Positions 28,232-37,660 of a stretch of DNA of 64,000 bases are shown here, in pieces. This stretch comes from DASRBN01 sp035294305. Its GTDB lineage: Bacteria; Chloroflexota; Ktedonobacteria; Ktedonobacterales; Ktedonobacteraceae. Each line of letters begins with the position of its first letter. Position 1 is the first letter of the stretch. The notes below the pieces were generated by a model. It was not told the DNA's origin and ran no database searches. It was given only the letters and a program-made list of their open reading frames with translations. Location of the stretch: positions 1 through 64,000 of the forward strand of contig DATGLD010000004.1 of NCBI GenBank assembly GCA_035294305.1. Direction: 5' to 3'. A program made the translations under genes and the position numbers.

Positions 28232-28252
28232 TTGTAATTACCTATAAGTTGG

Positions 28253-28287
28253 GACAGGGATGCTTCGCTTCGCGAAGCATCCCTGTC
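28253..28287 (-). other. Perfect hairpin at the end of the DUF58 gene
   Basis: Two exact 15-base arms (28253-28267 and 28273-28287) with a 5-base loop, beginning inside the DUF58 stop codon. No T-run follows, so it may slow polymerase, protect mRNA or set different expression of the upstream MoxR/DUF58 and the downstream VWA genes. Confidence 0.6.
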
Positions 28288-29185
28288 ATTTCACCAACTC
28301 GACCTGTCGTAATAATCGCTGTACAATATCAATCACTGCTGTATCGCTTGGGATCATCGTGTATGTCATCGCCTGCGCGTGCGCGAACGAGGCCAGTTCC
28401 TGCGTAAATCGCGCCAGGCGCTGCCGGTAGGCTTGCAAAACTGCCGGCGAAGCGCTCACCTCGATGCTGCCCGCCCCCTCGCTGTCCTTCAGGCGCCAAT
28501 CACCTTGTAGATCGGGTTCAAGCTCATCCGGCGCCAGTATTTGCAGCAGCGCTACCTCCTGGCGCAGTTGCCTCACCGCGCGCAATCCGGCCGCATATCC
28601 TCCTGGCGCCAGGAAATCTGAAATGACGATCGTCAATCCAGGGCCGGTCACCACGCGCCCCAGATCATACAGCGCTCTGTTCAAATCGGTTTCCCCGCCG
28701 CGTGGCAGCCGTTGCAGAAACTCTCCCACGGTCCAGATGGCATGTTTGCCACTGCCGGCACGTCTCTGCGCCGCCAACCGGTTCGTCAATGCTCCCAGAA
28801 TGACGCTATCCTCGCACTTCAATGCCACATAGCATAGCGCTGCCGCCAGCATCGACGCCAATGTGGATTTAGCCGGAGTTCCATATTGCATCGAATCGGA
28901 GCAGTCAATCAGCACCGTAATCGTCAGGTTCTCCTCCGCCTCGAAGATGCGCAGGAAAAGGCGCTCCAGCCGCGCATAGGCCCGCCAATCGATGCGCCGG
29001 AAATCATCACCGGGGGCGTAGCGCCGGTAGTCCGCAAACTCCATTGATGAGCCTGCCATTGGCGAGCGCCTGCGACCAGGTCTGCCGGTCGCCATCGATT
29101 TGCGCGTCATAAGCGCCAGGTTGTCCAGGCGCTGCAATATCTCGGCATCTAGTGGGAAACGGGCCGGAGCATTTTCATTGGGCAT
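28286..29185 (-). CDS. DUF58 family protein
   Basis: 299 residues of the DUF58 family, which accompanies MoxR ATPases. The diagnostic block is SSMEFADYRRYAPGDDFRRIDW at about residues 46-67, then a VWA-like core starting VLIDCSDSM (MIDAS DxSxS, about residue 93-99). The family is thought to serve as a substrate-binding partner of MoxR. No transmembrane helix is predicted here, unlike some longer relatives. It is 5 bases downstream of moxR and part of the same transcript. Confidence 0.85.
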   Translation of the reverse strand: MPNENAPARFPLDAEILQRLDNLALMTRKSMATGRPGRRRSPMAGSSMEFADYRRYAPGDDFRRIDWRAYARLERLFLRIFEAEENLTITVLIDCSDSMQYGTPAKSTLASMLAAALCYVALKCEDSVILGALTNRLAAQRRAGSGKHAIWTVGEFLQRLPRGGETDLNRALYDLGRVVTGPGLTIVISDFLAPGGYAAGLRAVRQLRQEVALLQILAPDELEPDLQGDWRLKDSEGAGSIEVSASPAVLQAYRQRLARFTQELASFAHAQAMTYTMIPSDTAVIDIVQRLLRQVELVK

Positions 29186-29190
29186 CGCAG

Positions 29191-30294
29191 CTATATTTCC
29201 TCCACAATCACCTTGATCAAATCCTCTGGCGTGATCCCATCGGCGAGGCCATCAAAATTCAAAATAATGCGATGGCGTAGGGCGGGAAATGCCACGGCCT
29301 GTACATCTTCCTGAGAAACATTGAAGCGGCCCTCCAATAGCGCGCGTACCTTAGCTGTCAGAATCATGGCCTGCAGGCCGCGGGGACTGGCTCCATAACG
29401 CACGAAATTGCGCACTTTTTCGGGCGCATCTTCGTTACCAGGATGGGTCGCCAGCAGCAGGCGCACTGCATATTCTTTGATATGTGTTGCCACTGGAACG
29501 GCTCGCGCCACCTCGATCATATGCGTCAACTGCTCGCCGGTCGCTACCTTGCTGGCACGCAGCGCCTGAGTGCCTACAGTCGTATCGATGATGCGCATCA
29601 GGTCTTGCGCATGGGGGAAGTTGACCAGGATTTTGAGTAGGAAACGGTCGAGTTGCGCTTCTGGTAAGGGGTAGGTGCCCTCCATCTCCAGTGGATTCTG
29701 GGTCGCCAGCACAAAAAAGGGACTGGGTAAGGGCCGCGTGGTATCGCCAACGCTGACCGTGCGCTCCTGCATGCCCTCGAGTAGCGCCGATTGTGTCTTG
29801 GGCGTCGCCCGGTTCACCTCGTCAGCCAGCACGATGTTGGCAAAGATTGGGCCGGGTTGAAAGCTGAAGACGCGTTTGCTTCCCGATGGCATAGTATCAT
29901 CGGCCTGCTCGGTCACAATCGTTGTGCCTACAATGTCGGCCGGCATCAGGTCGGGTGTGAACTGGATACGCGCGAATTTCAATGATAGCGCATCGGCCAG
30001 TGTGCGCACAAGCAGCGTTTTACCGAGGCCGGGCACGCCTTCCAGCAGTACATGACCACCCGCAAGCAAGGCTAACAGCAGCTCGCGAATCACTCGCTCC
30101 TGCCCCACAATGATAGAGGTCAGTTCTCGCTCCAACTTTTGCGCGGTTTCTACAAACGCGGTGATGTCTGCGACGGTTGGTTCTGTCGACGCCTCTTCAG
30201 AAGAGGCATGATTTATTGCATCGTCATCAATCGTTTCTTGCGGCGCAACGAGTTGCTTCTCTACGGACGACGTATTTTCACTTTTCTTTGCCAT
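29191..30294 (-). CDS. MoxR family AAA+ ATPase
   Basis: 367 residues. After an acidic, Ser-rich N-terminal extension of about 50 residues comes the MoxR AAA+ core. Walker A is GVPGLGKT in HVLLEGVPGLGKTLLVRTLA, Walker B ANIVLADEVNRA, sensor 1 is FFVLATQNPLEMEGTYPLPEAQLDRFL, and the C-terminal lid contains GASPRGLQAM. MoxR proteins act as chaperone-like remodelling ATPases with VWA partners; here the partners are the adjacent DUF58 and VWA proteins. The target of the system is unknown. Confidence 0.92.
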   Translation of the reverse strand: MAKKSENTSSVEKQLVAPQETIDDDAINHASSEEASTEPTVADITAFVETAQKLERELTSIIVGQERVIRELLLALLAGGHVLLEGVPGLGKTLLVRTLADALSLKFARIQFTPDLMPADIVGTTIVTEQADDTMPSGSKRVFSFQPGPIFANIVLADEVNRATPKTQSALLEGMQERTVSVGDTTRPLPSPFFVLATQNPLEMEGTYPLPEAQLDRFLLKILVNFPHAQDLMRIIDTTVGTQALRASKVATGEQLTHMIEVARAVPVATHIKEYAVRLLLATHPGNEDAPEKVRNFVRYGASPRGLQAMILTAKVRALLEGRFNVSQEDVQAVAFPALRHRIILNFDGLADGITPEDLIKVIVEEI

Positions 30295-30298
30295 ATGA

Positions 30299-31861
30299 TT
30301 AATGTTGTCCTTCTAAAGTATCGAAGTAGCCGTGAACGAGATCTTTTAGATCAAGCGGTATGCCGCTGTTATCTATGGCGTCGTGAGCCATAGCAGTATA
30401 TTCCTGGATTACCTGTGAGAATGGGACGGATTGTCCAGGCTGCACTATACCGTTATTACCGCCATTGGTCTGCGAACTGCTGCCCGAACCTATCTGACCG
30501 GGAACATATACCTGCTCGCCATTCCCCTGCTTGTTCCCGTTGTTATTCCCGCCGCCGCTGCCTCCATGTCCCTGACCTTGTTGTCCCTGGCCCTGACCTT
30601 GTTGTCCCTGGCCCTGACCTTGCTGCCCCTGGCCCTGGCCCTGGCCTTGCCGTGCCTGGCCCGGATTAGTGCCATCACCAGACTGCGCAAGCGAATCTTG
30701 AGCCTGCTGCAAGCTCTGAGAGGCCTGATCAATACTGCCCTGATTGGCTGTAGCGCTGGCAGTCTGGGAGGCTGCGTTCTCAACCTCCTGCGTTGCAGCA
30801 TTTATGTCGCTCGAATTGCCAGAGGCGACTGCCTTGGCCAGGTCGTGCAACGCGGAACTGAGGGTTGGGTCTTGCGATGCCTGCCCTGCCGCCTGCTCAA
30901 GTTGTTGCGCGAGCTGGGCACGCTGCGCCGGTGATAGCTTACTGATTTGTGAGGCCAGATTTTTGAGTGCTGAGGCAAGTGCCTTGCTATCGCCATTAGC
31001 GAGCGCCTGCCCCAGGGCTTGCAAGGCCGCATTTGAACTATTTTGTAGCGCGGAACTGGCAGCAGCGTTGGCCAGTATTTTATTAGTGTTCTGTAGATTG
31101 CTCAGTTGTGACAGTTTTGCCTGCGCTTGCGCAAGCGCCTGTTGCGCCTGGGTTTCGTTTTTTGCATTACTCAGTTGAGCTTCCAGGCTCTTCAGTATCT
31201 GATCGATCTGCTTGCGCTCTTCTGGAGAGGTCGTGGTTTGGTGGTCGATGGTGTTGCGCAATCGCTCGATGGCCGCGATCTGCTTGTTGATGCGCGCCTG
31301 AAATGCCGCCTGTTGCTGGAGAACGGCAGTCATTGGATTGGGCAGCGTGAGCAACAGGACAAATGCAATGATCACAATGCCGGCGATAATCAGAAAAGAA
31401 CGGCGGGGTCGTAGAGAGATTGATCGAGTGGGTGCCTGCTTGCCTAGTTGGATCAGGGCATCACGGCGCTGCAAAGTGGCCAGTGTGGACTCCTGATGTT
31501 GAAATTCCCAGGCTGTACTCAGGCGGTCATGCAATGCCAGGCGTCTATCCACGATGCGAGCTGTACCGGCCAGCGAGGGACGCAACCATAAGGCCAGCGC
31601 CAGCGCGCACAACAGGCCGGTCGATGCGGCTCCAATTGCCCAATAAAGAGCAGTGGCCCAGGGAACAAGGCGCGAGACCAGCAGCAATATTGATGCCAGG
31701 ATCAGACCGGTAAGCAGACCTGCTCTGCCCCATCCCAGCACTTGCTGGATGGTCAACTTCCTGCGCCAGGGACGTAGGGCCGCTATCAGCTGTTCGCTGC
31801 TGGCCGGTTCAGAGGCTCCAGGCAGCACTTTTGCGATGCGCGATGGCGCGATAGTCGCCAT
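30299..31861 (-). CDS. Membrane protein with coiled coil and Gly/Gln repeat
   Basis: 520 residues. Two N-terminal helices (about 41-95: LLTGLILASILLLVSRLVPW and ALYWAIGAASTGLLCALALALWL) and a third at about 155-172 (FLIIAGIVIIAFVLLLTLP) are followed by a long Ala/Gln/Ser-rich coiled-coil region (about 190-400). A tandem GQGQQGQ repeat follows (about 405-435), then a Gly/Asn-rich stretch, and a conserved C-terminus of about 65 residues. It resembles the DUF4175-type proteins seen in MoxR-VWA clusters. It probably forms a structural or scaffold part of the machine in the membrane. The stop lies four bases before moxR. Confidence 0.7.
   Translation of the reverse strand: MATIAPSRIAKVLPGASEPASSEQLIAALRPWRRKLTIQQVLGWGRAGLLTGLILASILLLVSRLVPWATALYWAIGAASTGLLCALALALWLRPSLAGTARIVDRRLALHDRLSTAWEFQHQESTLATLQRRDALIQLGKQAPTRSISLRPRRSFLIIAGIVIIAFVLLLTLPNPMTAVLQQQAAFQARINKQIAAIERLRNTIDHQTTTSPEERKQIDQILKSLEAQLSNAKNETQAQQALAQAQAKLSQLSNLQNTNKILANAAASSALQNSSNAALQALGQALANGDSKALASALKNLASQISKLSPAQRAQLAQQLEQAAGQASQDPTLSSALHDLAKAVASGNSSDINAATQEVENAASQTASATANQGSIDQASQSLQQAQDSLAQSGDGTNPGQARQGQGQGQGQQGQGQGQQGQGQGQQGQGHGGSGGGNNNGNKQGNGEQVYVPGQIGSGSSSQTNGGNNGIVQPGQSVPFSQVIQEYTAMAHDAIDNSGIPLDLKDLVHGYFDTLEGQH
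30570..30632 (-). repeat. 21-bp in-frame tandem repeat (3 copies)
   Basis: Three near-identical 21-base units, 30570-30590, 30591-30611 and 30612-30632 (the last with two changes), encode the seven-residue GQGQQGQ repeat of the 520-residue protein. Shorter GGCCAGGGC-type units follow. The copy number could vary between strains by slippage. Confidence 0.75.
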
Positions 31862-31925
31862 GATCGTGAAACCTTTCCAGAATGATTCACTTGGATCATT
31901 CTCTATCCTGATGACTCGCCTTTAA

Positions 31926-32855
31926 CTATACCGTTACGATATCTTCTCTATCATCTGCATCATCGTCTTCTGGGTTGTCATCATCTTCAATGTGCGGGGT
32001 TGAAAACCACTTCGCATTGTCAAGCACAAACTTCAGCCGGCCCACCGGGTTGGGCTTGACGAACCACATGCCCAGCAGGAAGAAGACAAACGTCATCACG
32101 ATGCTCAACACGCTGTAGACAATCCACAGTGGGTAGCTATGGTTTCCTAGCGGGTACGTGCCGACGACATTCCCACCGGGAAGAGTACTCACGAGCGCCG
32201 CGATTGGATTCCAGCCCAGCAGGTGTGGCGTTGTGCCCGAGCCAAGCCCGAGGAGGGACGGCCCTCGCAGTAACAAAAGCGCTACCCAGGGCCCCAACAT
32301 CCAGAAGACGCAGCCCATATACGTTATTGCCGTCGAAACCGTAGGACGGCGCACAAGCGCTGAGCAAAACAGGCCGAATGCTCCGATGGGTATCGCTGTA
32401 AATACGAAAACGACAACGGCATTGAGTACCTGTGATGGTGAGACCCCCCCGAAGAAAAAGACCAGGCTAAATAATGGCAGCGAGGCCGCGATCAGCAGAA
32501 ATGTACTCGCCAATCCAGCCACCAGTTTGCCGGCTAGCAACGAGAAAGAGGAGAGTCGCGAACATATCAGCATATCGAAGGTCTGCCGCTCCTTCTCACC
32601 ATTAATACTGGTTGAGGTGAATGCCGGCGCGATGAATACGATCAGAAAGAGCTGCACGACTGCCAGCAGATTATATAACTGCGCCCCTACCTGGCTCAGG
32701 AGGTAGTTCTGGTTGCCGTTGAATGCGCTGGCCTGGGCAAGATAACCAAAGCCTAACAAACCCATCACGACCAGGTAGATGATAATGACCCATACCGAGC
32801 GTTCGCGGCGCAGGCGCAAACGCAGTTCTTTTGTAAGTAAAGCCGCGAAAGTCAT
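31926..32855 (-). CDS. ABC-2 type permease
   Basis: 309 residues with about six helices, starting with an N-terminal amphipathic segment (LLTKELRLRLRRERSVWVIIIYLVVMGLLGFGYLA). The central EKERQTFDMLICSRLSSFSLLAGKLVAG block is characteristic of ABC-2 permeases (NosY/gliding-type). It ends in an acidic cytoplasmic tail rich in Asp and Glu (about 285-306). It overlaps its ATPase gene by 4 bases, so both are made together. The exported substrate is unknown. Confidence 0.85.
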   Translation of the reverse strand: MTFAALLTKELRLRLRRERSVWVIIIYLVVMGLLGFGYLAQASAFNGNQNYLLSQVGAQLYNLLAVVQLFLIVFIAPAFTSTSINGEKERQTFDMLICSRLSSFSLLAGKLVAGLASTFLLIAASLPLFSLVFFFGGVSPSQVLNAVVVFVFTAIPIGAFGLFCSALVRRPTVSTAITYMGCVFWMLGPWVALLLLRGPSLLGLGSGTTPHLLGWNPIAALVSTLPGGNVVGTYPLGNHSYPLWIVYSVLSIVMTFVFFLLGMWFVKPNPVGRLKFVLDNAKWFSTPHIEDDDNPEDDDADDREDIVTV

Positions 32856-33790
32856 GAAGGGAGACTCCCTTCTGTAATACTCATGAAAACTTCTTCTAAT
32901 GCACCACCCCCGCTGCGAGGCGCAAAGGAGACAACGGGTATCTCCTGGGTGATCAGGTGTGCCAGGACTTTATGCAACGCCCGATCATCGCCAGAAAATT
33001 CCGCCGAGATCAGATCGCCGTTTTCGTGTTCTACATTGTTGATCTCCGGTGATTCTTTCAGCATCTGGACAGCATCTTCGACACGTTCTAACACGCGAAT
33101 TTCAAGCCGGCGGCCCTTGCCGAGGCGCTGGGAAACCTCGTCCATATTTCCCGCTAGTACGAGCTTACCACCCTGGATAATGGCGACGTCGCTGCACATC
33201 TCGGCCATCTCCAGCAGGATATGCGAGCTAATCACAATGGTCTTGCCCATTCCTTGCAGGGTGCGCAGCAATTCGCGCAGTTCCACGCGGGCGCGAGGAT
33301 CGAGGCCCGAAGCTGGCTCATCCAGCAATAACACTTCTGGATCGTGTACAAGCGCCCGCGCCAGGCACAGCCGCTGCTTCATGCCGCGTGAGAGCGTCTC
33401 GACAAGCGCCTCACGTTTCGAGGTCAGGTCTACCAATTCCAGCAAATCATTGATAACCTGTGTTCGTTTCGCGCGTGGCACACCGTGAATGCCGGCGTAG
33501 AAGTCAAGGTATTCGATGGAAGTAAGGTCGGGATAGACACCAAAGAAATCCGGCATGTAGCCGACCTTGCGTTGGATAACAGAAGGCGCCTTGCTGATCT
33601 CCTCGTCGTCAAACCAGACCTCACCCTGCGTAGGAGGGATCAATGCCGCCAGGATACGCAAAAGCGTCGTCTTGCCCGCTCCATTCGGGCCGATCAGTCC
33701 ATAAATCGATCCGTCTGGTATCACCATGCTCAGGTCGTGCAACGCATCGACGTTGCGATAGCGTTTCTGTACGTGTTCGACTTTTATCAT
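32852..33790 (-). CDS. ABC transporter ATPase
   Basis: 312 residues. Walker A is GPNGAGKTT, the Q-loop region VGYMPDFFGVYPDLTSIEY, the signature TLSRGMKQRLCLARAL (LSRGM variant), Walker B VLLLDEPASGLDPRARVE, and the switch His in VISSHI. The C-terminal extension of about 90 residues is usual for this subfamily. It overlaps the upstream 895-residue gene (ATGA) and the downstream permease, so the three form a unit. It resembles ATPases of NosF/gliding-type exporters. Confidence 0.9.
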   Translation of the reverse strand: MIKVEHVQKRYRNVDALHDLSMVIPDGSIYGLIGPNGAGKTTLLRILAALIPPTQGEVWFDDEEISKAPSVIQRKVGYMPDFFGVYPDLTSIEYLDFYAGIHGVPRAKRTQVINDLLELVDLTSKREALVETLSRGMKQRLCLARALVHDPEVLLLDEPASGLDPRARVELRELLRTLQGMGKTIVISSHILLEMAEMCSDVAIIQGGKLVLAGNMDEVSQRLGKGRRLEIRVLERVEDAVQMLKESPEINNVEHENGDLISAEFSGDDRALHKVLAHLITQEIPVVSFAPRSGGGALEEVFMSITEGSLPS

Positions 33791-36474
33791 TGTCCAGCTA
33801 CCCCCTGCAAATTCAGCGCTGGCTTGCCGAAGACGATTGTATTTGACGACGCGTTCTGATTACCAAATTGTACCAGCACACGTCCACCTGGACCAATATA
33901 TGCCGCCGTATCTACAGGCGAAAAGGTTTGCGCTGTAAACGTAATCGGATCCCAGCTATGTGTGTCCCAATTGTATAACAGCGCCTGCTGGCTGCCATCG
34001 GTCAATGGTCCTGATCCGCCCGTGTTCCCTATCTGTGTCACATTGTTCGGCTCGCTCAAGATCAAATCTTCAGACTGCAGGTGCGCGGCATCAGGCAAGA
34101 CGAATTCGAATGTAACACTCCCTTGTGTCAGTGTGTAGAAACCCGGTACGGGAGATTGCACATTGCTGCCCTCGACATTGATGATTTGGGCGTTTAGCAG
34201 GCTCGAAGGCAGGTTCAGCGTGCCCGAATATTGGACGTCCAGCGGAGCCTGGATCATTGTTTCATCTACACCTGATGTGCTGGAACCGTTGACAGTAACA
34301 CCTGTATTGATGTTCAATCCTGGCTGTTGGGCGTTCGTCCAGCCGATCAATGTTGCCGGCGCCCCTGCGATTAGCAATGGGTCGTTGGTTGGCGCGGAAG
34401 AAATTGGCCCGCCCGAAAAGATGAACGTACCTCCTCCAGGTCCAATGACCAGGCCACGTTTATAGATTGCGACCGGGCATGGGTTGCCAGCGCCACAGTA
34501 GTAACTGGTATAGATACCATCCAGCGCGGACATAATGGCAATATGGCGCTGCTTCTCCGTCTGCAGCTGGGAATTGCCAACATAGCCGTAGGGCATGCCG
34601 TTAGCGGCGGCAATTTGGGCGGCCAGGAGAGTACCTGAATTCGTCGTCGTATTTAATGGCAGGTTGATGGACTTCGTTGCGCCTGCTGCCAGGTTGCCTA
34701 TATTTACATAACTATTGGGCATCAGCACGTAGACATCGCTTAACGCCGCTGGCAGTGTATTGGTGACTGTGCCGGTGAGTGTACCATTCTTCAGTGTCAG
34801 GTGAGAGATAATGCCTCCTGTAACCTGGCTGTCTTGCTCAGAAACCAGGGAGCGCAGCGTCCAGATATCTACCCCTTGCAAATTGACGTCCGTCCCCTCC
34901 TGAGAGGGGGCAATGATGGTATTTTGCCCTGAATTGGGGTTGCCGGACTGGTAATACTGGTCAGCTGAGGGCTGTACCAGGCCATCGCCGGTGAAGTGAA
35001 CATGATAATCGCCCTGGTTTGGCACGAAGATACCCAGGTAGGTTGTTACATGGCTTATCGACCCTCCCTGGCTCAATTGCACGATGGTAATGCGGTTGCT
35101 TACAATCGATGTTCCTTTCTGTTGCAAGGCCAGTCCGTAGGTGAGCACTGAGAAGACGACGACGCTGCTCAAAACAATACGCCAGCTCCAATCTCTCTTT
35201 TTGCGCCAGCGCACAATGATCATGCGCACCGGCCCCAGAATGAAAATGTAGCCGAGCAGCAAAATAGCCAGTATCCAGGGCGATGGCAGGGAGTTGGGCA
35301 CCAGTGATTGCAGGAGATTTGTAAAGGGACTCGTTTGTCCCTGAAAGGAGAAACCTCCAGCGCTGGCGTTCGCCAGCAGAGAATCACCCAGGGTGCGCAG
35401 CAGCAAACCTTTCCACAAATCGCTCGCCCCGGCCCAGCCTACCACAGGTTGCAGCGTAGGATCGAAAGCAACATAGCAAACGGTGCCCTCACCGTAATTC
35501 CCCTGCGCAATCAATGGAGTATTCCCCTGTGCCAGGATTGTTTCCCCGGTGGGGGTTACCTGGCCTGTGCTAACCGTTACTGGCTGCTTAACTGTCCCGC
35601 CTGGCTCCTGCTCTGAAGGACTGCCGACCGGAAGCAGTCTCGTGCCTGGCCGTAAGGTCGTTGTGCCACTGACGCTCACGGGCAGCAAACTGCTCGGAAG
35701 ACCGGCTAATGTGCGCTGCCATTCAGGGCCGCCCGCGACGATCAGTGCGCCGCCACCGTTTACCCATGCTTCTAATGCCGCCAGTTGTTTGGCGCTCAGC
35801 GTACTCGTCGTGAAATTGTCCAGGATGATAAGATCGAAGTTCTTCAGTACCGTTGCCTTATCAGGGAATGTGCTGGCGTTCAGAAAATCCGTAATCAGCA
35901 GTGTGCTGTTATTGAAAGGAGTATATGCGTTGAGGGGGCCAAAGCCTGTGTTTGTATCGGAAAGAATGCCGGCAAAGACGTCGCCCTGATTAAGTGGTTG
36001 AAGGACGCTACTTTGCGAGCGAACCGTATTGCCATTGCCATCCAGCAAGCGAACAGTAATTCCCGGCGCACTGCTATAGATGGGAATATAGAGCGTGATC
36101 TGCTTCTGGGAGCCATTCGGTAATGTAATCGGAACCTGGTAGCTGGATTGAGATCCCGTGTTTCCATAATAGTTCTGCGCATCAGGCGAAGTGATTGAAA
36201 TACTTCCCGTAAAGTCAGCGCCATTGTTGCTCAATGATATCTGAACCGGAATCCAGTTTCCGCTCCTGTAGCGCGTGTTAAAACCGGCGTTCACCGAGAA
36301 TGTTGGTCCATCTGCCGCGATAAAGCCGGACCGGGCATCTCTTGATTGCGCCAGCGCCGGCGCAGGTAGAAGAAAAAAGCTAGCGAATAGCGCGAAAAGG
36401 GCGCAGAAGCCAGCGAAACGGAAAGAGCCCCTGCTATGTATCCCGCGATGAGGCCGGTGGTTTATTATTTGCAT
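33787..36474 (-). CDS. Secreted/membrane-anchored beta-rich protein heading the MoxR-VWA cluster
   Basis: 895 residues. The signal peptide is clear: a basic start, the hydrophobic core FCALFALFASFFLLP, and a cleavage site after ALA before QSRDARSG. The outer N-terminal region (about 45-390) has beta-sandwich character with a possible GATase1-like strand (GGALIVAGGPEW). Two helices at about 400-470 (SPWILAILLLGYIFILGPV and WRIVLSSVVVFSVLTYGLAL) are followed by a second beta-rich domain. It is the first gene of the cluster and is coupled to the ABC ATPase. A role as the outer partner of the ABC-2 transporter is inferred; the family name is not known to me. Confidence 0.75.
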   Translation of the reverse strand: MQIINHRPHRGIHSRGSFRFAGFCALFALFASFFLLPAPALAQSRDARSGFIAADGPTFSVNAGFNTRYRSGNWIPVQISLSNNGADFTGSISITSPDAQNYYGNTGSQSSYQVPITLPNGSQKQITLYIPIYSSAPGITVRLLDGNGNTVRSQSSVLQPLNQGDVFAGILSDTNTGFGPLNAYTPFNNSTLLITDFLNASTFPDKATVLKNFDLIILDNFTTSTLSAKQLAALEAWVNGGGALIVAGGPEWQRTLAGLPSSLLPVSVSGTTTLRPGTRLLPVGSPSEQEPGGTVKQPVTVSTGQVTPTGETILAQGNTPLIAQGNYGEGTVCYVAFDPTLQPVVGWAGASDLWKGLLLRTLGDSLLANASAGGFSFQGQTSPFTNLLQSLVPNSLPSPWILAILLLGYIFILGPVRMIIVRWRKKRDWSWRIVLSSVVVFSVLTYGLALQQKGTSIVSNRITIVQLSQGGSISHVTTYLGIFVPNQGDYHVHFTGDGLVQPSADQYYQSGNPNSGQNTIIAPSQEGTDVNLQGVDIWTLRSLVSEQDSQVTGGIISHLTLKNGTLTGTVTNTLPAALSDVYVLMPNSYVNIGNLAAGATKSINLPLNTTTNSGTLLAAQIAAANGMPYGYVGNSQLQTEKQRHIAIMSALDGIYTSYYCGAGNPCPVAIYKRGLVIGPGGGTFIFSGGPISSAPTNDPLLIAGAPATLIGWTNAQQPGLNINTGVTVNGSSTSGVDETMIQAPLDVQYSGTLNLPSSLLNAQIINVEGSNVQSPVPGFYTLTQGSVTFEFVLPDAAHLQSEDLILSEPNNVTQIGNTGGSGPLTDGSQQALLYNWDTHSWDPITFTAQTFSPVDTAAYIGPGGRVLVQFGNQNASSNTIVFGKPALNLQGVAGQ

Positions 36475-36820
36475 AGTCCTGAGCCTCTCTTAATGAATGA
36501 AATAAAGTAGGATCGAACCCCAACAATTCATAGACTAGTATAGATGACGCTTTTCACGACCATTTAGTTGCATCAAGAACCGGGCGGCCCTGGTGGCATT
36601 GAGGACCTGATTGCCACAAGGAGCGCCACTAGATTTCTTTGTTCCTGTACTGTACAGGGGCAGCTCGCTATGAATACAATACGTTTATTCTACCCCATAT
36701 GCTCTCATTGTGCGCAAACATACTACGGAAGACCAGGATACCTCTACTATTTAGAGGGATATGTGCGATAATGAGATGCAACAAAATAATCCGATCTCTC
36801 CTCTGCTCCCTCTAAATTAT
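36475..36820. other. Intergenic region upstream of the MoxR-VWA cluster
   Basis: 346 bases without a credible gene between the ecfT stop and the start of the 895-residue gene. It holds a perfect palindrome (CCTGTAC-T-GTACAGG, 36644-36658), a candidate operator, and a small CCTCTA/TAGAGG hairpin at 36741-36757. I find no convincing -35/-10 pair for the downstream reverse-strand gene. Confidence 0.5.
36644..36658. promoter_or_regulatory. 15-bp palindrome, candidate operator
   Basis: CCTGTAC and GTACAGG are exact arms around a single T, about 170 bases upstream of the first gene of the MoxR-VWA cluster. The binding protein is unknown. Confidence 0.35.
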
Positions 36821-37660
36821 TTAGATGGGCGCGAAGATATTGACGAGGACGGCCACAACGCAGAAGGCTATTACGAAGAGCAGCGCCAGCACATCGAAGC
36901 GTTCGATATGCAGCTGGCGGCGCTTGCTGCGCCGCCAGCCCCGCCGTCCGCCACCGTAGCAGCGTGCTTCCATTGCCATTGCCAGCACCTCTGAGCGCCG
37001 GAAACCACTGAGAAAGAGAGGAATCAGCAATGGGCCGATTTTCATGGCGCGCTGTATGAAATTGCCGGAATCGAACCGTACTCCTCGCGCGGCCTGGGCC
37101 TTCGTCAAGCGCTCCACTTCTCCTACCAGGATTGGCACAAACTTAAAGGCAATCACCAGTACCATGATGAAAGCGTTCACCGGCAGTCCCAGCTTTTGTA
37201 ACGGTGAAAGCAGCGCTTCCATACCATCGGTGAGATCGACTAACGAGGTAGTGAAGAGTAGCAGAGCGGTCAGGTAATAGAGAAAGAGGGCGCGCACAAT
37301 AGCCGATGCGCTATGTAAAAGACCCTCCTGCGAGATTGAAAAGATGCTCCAATGCCAGATCAAGTTCGTATACTGGGTGGGCGATGAGTAAAGTAGCACT
37401 TGAAACACGAAGATAAAAATCAAGAGGATCACAATGGGTCGGAAGGTGCGCCAGATATAACTGCCAGGTAAGCGTGAGGCCCCCTGCACTGCCAGGCAAC
37501 CGAGCAGGCAGATAGCAAAAGCCGCATAAGTGCCAACGTAGGATACCAGGGCAATCAGCAAGATCGCGCACAAAAGCTTGACGCGTGGATCCATGCGCGT
37601 CAAGCTTGAGCCGTTATTGACGAATTGGCCGAAGGTAATGTTCCTGGAAAGTTCAATCAT
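36821..37660 (-). CDS. ecfT: ECF transporter transmembrane protein EcfT
   Basis: 279 residues. It begins with the EcfT signature SLTRMDPRVKLL, has about five helices, and carries the coupling-helix motifs AQAARGVRFDSG and AMEARCYGGGRRG, both with the Ala-Arg-Gly type pattern that contacts the ATPases. It couples ATP hydrolysis to the substrate-binding S component in the membrane. It overlaps the fused ATPase gene by 8 bases and is the last gene of the ECF operon. Confidence 0.92.
   Translation of the reverse strand: MIELSRNITFGQFVNNGSSLTRMDPRVKLLCAILLIALVSYVGTYAAFAICLLGCLAVQGASRLPGSYIWRTFRPIVILLIFIFVFQVLLYSSPTQYTNLIWHWSIFSISQEGLLHSASAIVRALFLYYLTALLLFTTSLVDLTDGMEALLSPLQKLGLPVNAFIMVLVIAFKFVPILVGEVERLTKAQAARGVRFDSGNFIQRAMKIGPLLIPLFLSGFRRSEVLAMAMEARCYGGGRRGWRRSKRRQLHIERFDVLALLFVIAFCVVAVLVNIFAPI

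Noticed and set aside
36568..36771. 67-residue forward ORF in the intergenic gap
   Set aside because: No ribosome site, no domain, biased composition; treated as intergenic.
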